Assembly: GCA_030043855.1 (NCBI GenBank)
Contig: JASHWW010000170.1
Location: 1 to 6,959, forward strand
Origin: Thermoplasmata archaeon
GTDB taxonomy: Archaea; Thermoplasmatota; Thermoplasmata; Lutacidiplasmatales; UBA184
Reading direction: 5' to 3'
DNA length: 6,959 bases
Shown here: piece after piece, positions 5,611-6,959 of the stretch
Layout of the letters: each line of letters opens with the position of its first letter
Numbering within the stretch: the first letter of the stretch is position 1
Notes under the pieces: model-generated
The model's database searches: none
What the model was told of the DNA's origin: nothing
What the model saw: only the letters and a program-made list of their open reading frames with translations
Program-made: the position numbers and the translations under genes

Positions 5611-6959
5611 GCGCGCTCCGCCCGGAGGATCTCGGTGAAGAACGCATCGTCGTCGCGGTAGTGGCGCATCAGCAGCCGGCGCGCGGTCTCCGGCCCGATC
5701 CCCCGGGCGGCGAGGGCGAGGAGCGCCCGTTCCCCGTAGTGCGCCAGCAGTTCGGCGGACGTGTAGCCCGACCGGACGAGCGTCTCGCCCTGGGGGGAGA
5801 GCGGTCGGGACTTGCGGCGGCGCCGTCCGCCCGGGGCCGCCGCCGGGCGGTCCGGCTTCCACTTCTCCTTGGCGTAGCGCGCGAGCCGCTCGATCTCCTC
5901 GTTCCGACGGGGCGAGAGGACGGCTGACAGCGACCCGTGGCAGAGGAGGCAACGGCTCCCGCCCTCCGACCGGTACCGGGAGGGGGTCGTCGTGCGGGTG
6001 AACCCGCAGCGCAGGCAGACGAGGACGAGCGGTTCCTTCTCGAGCCGCTCCCGGACGGCCTTCAGCAACGTCGGGGGTGGAGTCTCGGCGACCGAGCGCC
6101 ACTGCAGGCGCTCGAGCGGACCGTCGGTGAACGGCGAGGAGGCGGTCGCCTCCACCCGGATCGTCCCCGTGCGGATCCGGGTGAGGACCTCGACGGCGTG
6201 AGTCAGGTCGTACCGATCGTGCAGCGTCTTCTCCAGGGTCTCCTCGCCGAGCGGGCTCGTCCGGGTTGCGGCGAGCAGCGGCTCGAGCGTGCGGAGGTCG
6301 CGCGGGTCCGCGGAGGGAGGGAGCACCCCGAGCTTTCGGGCCACGGCGAGGAAGACCCACCGATAGTCGAGACCCGACGGCACGAGCCGCTCGACGAGCG
6401 GACCGAGGGTGTCCGGGTCGACGGCGACCGCGTCGACCAAGGTCGGAAGGTCGACCGCGATCGGGAGTTCGAGCACGAACCACGTCGGCTCCACCGCGGC
6501 GACCTCGACCCGAGCGCCGAGCCGCGCCGTGAGGAGCCCGGAGGTCGCGAGCGCGAGGGTCTCGTTCGTTCGGGTGCCGAAGCAGGCCCCGTAGACGACG
6601 AGGCGGCCCCGCGAGCTGACCGTGAGCCGATCGTCCGTCGGGAGGCTGCCGTCGCTCCGGGCCGTCTCGGTGCGCGTCCGCAGCCGGGCCGCATCCTCGG
6701 GGGAGATCGGGTACTCCGCGAACGTGCCCGTCCTCCGGAGGCGGCCGATCTCCTGGGCGACGTCGAACGGCACCGGAAGGTCCTCCCCGGCCCAGCGCGG
6801 CTCCTGCCCGATCTCCTGGACGGTCTCGACCAGGAGCTCGCCGTCCCGGTACTCGACGACTTTCCACGTCCGTCCGTGGAGGAGGAAGATCTCCTCGGGC
6901 TGCGCCAGGATCTGGGTCAGCACGAATCGCTCGTCGAGCGTCCCGATCAGGCGGCGGGT
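5580..6959 (-). CDS. lhr: Lhr-type DEAD/DEAH helicase, C-terminal part (runs off right edge)
   Basis: The frame is open to the right edge: twelve codons reading TRRLIGTLDERF precede the GTG at 6923, so that GTG is internal and 459 residues of a longer protein are visible. The RRLIGTLDERF...FLLHGRTWKVVEY pattern is typical of the beta-rich 'domain 4' of Lhr-family superfamily 2 helicases, which translocate 3'-5' on nucleic acids. The RecA motor domains and winged helix would lie beyond the edge. Numbered from the GTG, a zinc ribbon follows as CLRC (303-306) and CLLC (325-328). Next comes a basic linker (about 357-373), then a helix-hairpin-helix-like segment ALAARGIGPETARRLL (403-418) and a C-terminus ending ARTRAFWD, as in archaeal Lhr-like helicases. 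Archaeal members are linked to DNA repair or RNA handling; the exact subgroup is unresolved. Converges on trm1 with a 31-base overlap. Confidence 0.9.
   Translation of the reverse strand, partial: TRRLIGTLDERFVLTQILAQPEEIFLLHGRTWKVVEYRDGELLVETVQEIGQEPRWAGEDLPVPFDVAQEIGRLRRTGTFAEYPISPEDAARLRTRTETARSDGSLPTDDRLTVSSRGRLVVYGACFGTRTNETLALATSGLLTARLGARVEVAAVEPTWFVLELPIAVDLPTLVDAVAVDPDTLGPLVERLVPSGLDYRWVFLAVARKLGVLPPSADPRDLRTLEPLLAATRTSPLGEETLEKTLHDRYDLTHAVEVLTRIRTGTIRVEATASSPFTDGPLERLQWRSVAETPPPTLLKAVRERLEKEPLVLVCLRCGFTRTTTPSRYRSEGGSRCLLCHGSLSAVLSPRRNEEIERLARYAKEKWKPDRPAAAPGGRRRRKSRPLSPQGETLVRSGYTSAELLAHYGERALLALAARGIGPETARRLLMRHYRDDDAFFTEILRAERAYARTRAFWD

Noticed and set aside
4435..6867. An 810-codon open frame on the minus strand spanning trm1 and the helicase region
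   Set aside because: It is antisense to trm1 and out of frame with the helicase. Its product is low-complexity Arg/Gly/Pro/Ala-rich with no motif. Long spurious frames are expected at this G/C content because stop codons are rare.
6921..6923. GTG as start of the helicase-like protein
   Set aside because: The frame stays open to the window edge and the twelve residues upstream (TRRLIGTLDERF) match the Lhr domain, so the codon is internal.
1..6959. tRNA, rRNA, CRISPR, insertion sequence and intrinsic terminator signatures
   Set aside because: Reading both strands showed no cloverleaf, repeat array, transposase, terminal inverted repeat or T-tract at gene ends; the longest non-coding stretch is only 90 bases.

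Overview
This is a very GC-rich window of tightly packed genes. It most likely comes from an archaeon, plausibly a GC-rich, uncultured Thermoplasmatota-type lineage; the phylum is inference. The archaeal reading rests on the gene set: a Trm1-type tRNA methyltransferase, an Lhr-type helicase with the archaeal zinc-ribbon tail, a THEP1-family NTPase, a short HemK2/Mtq2-like methyltransferase and a stand-alone PurQ. It also rests on the lack of Shine-Dalgarno sequences at almost every start. Weak A/T-containing, TATA-like patches lie about 25-33 bases upstream of several starts, as expected for leaderless or short-leader transcripts.

Layout. Bases 1-134 (minus) hold the first 44 codons of an amidohydrolase-like gene that leaves the left edge. 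A 90-base divergent spacer separates it from a plus-strand run of three genes: a PfkB-family sugar or nucleoside kinase (225-1100), MoeA (1115-2365) and the glutaminase subunit PurQ of FGAM synthase (2389-3216). Converging on purQ is a minus-strand HemK-like N5-glutamine methyltransferase (3083-3817), whose frame runs 134 bases into purQ. A 79-base divergent spacer leads to a plus-strand pair, a THEP1-family NTPase (3897-4454) overlapping trm1 (4444-5610) by 11 bases. Last, the C-terminal 459 residues of an Lhr-type helicase (5580-6959, minus) converge on trm1, overlap it by 31 bases and run off the right edge.

How the genes relate. The left half is metabolic: kinase, molybdenum or tungsten cofactor insertion, purine synthesis. 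The right half deals with information processing: release-factor-type methylation, tRNA G26 dimethylation, nucleic-acid unwinding. No gene is visibly broken, and no mobile element, CRISPR array, RNA gene or clear terminator was seen. I found no convincing undescribed system. The most unusual points are the purQ-antisense arginine-rich tail of the methyltransferase, the cysteine-free C-terminal domain of Trm1, the long orphan PurQ, and an almost Shine-Dalgarno-free gene-start architecture.
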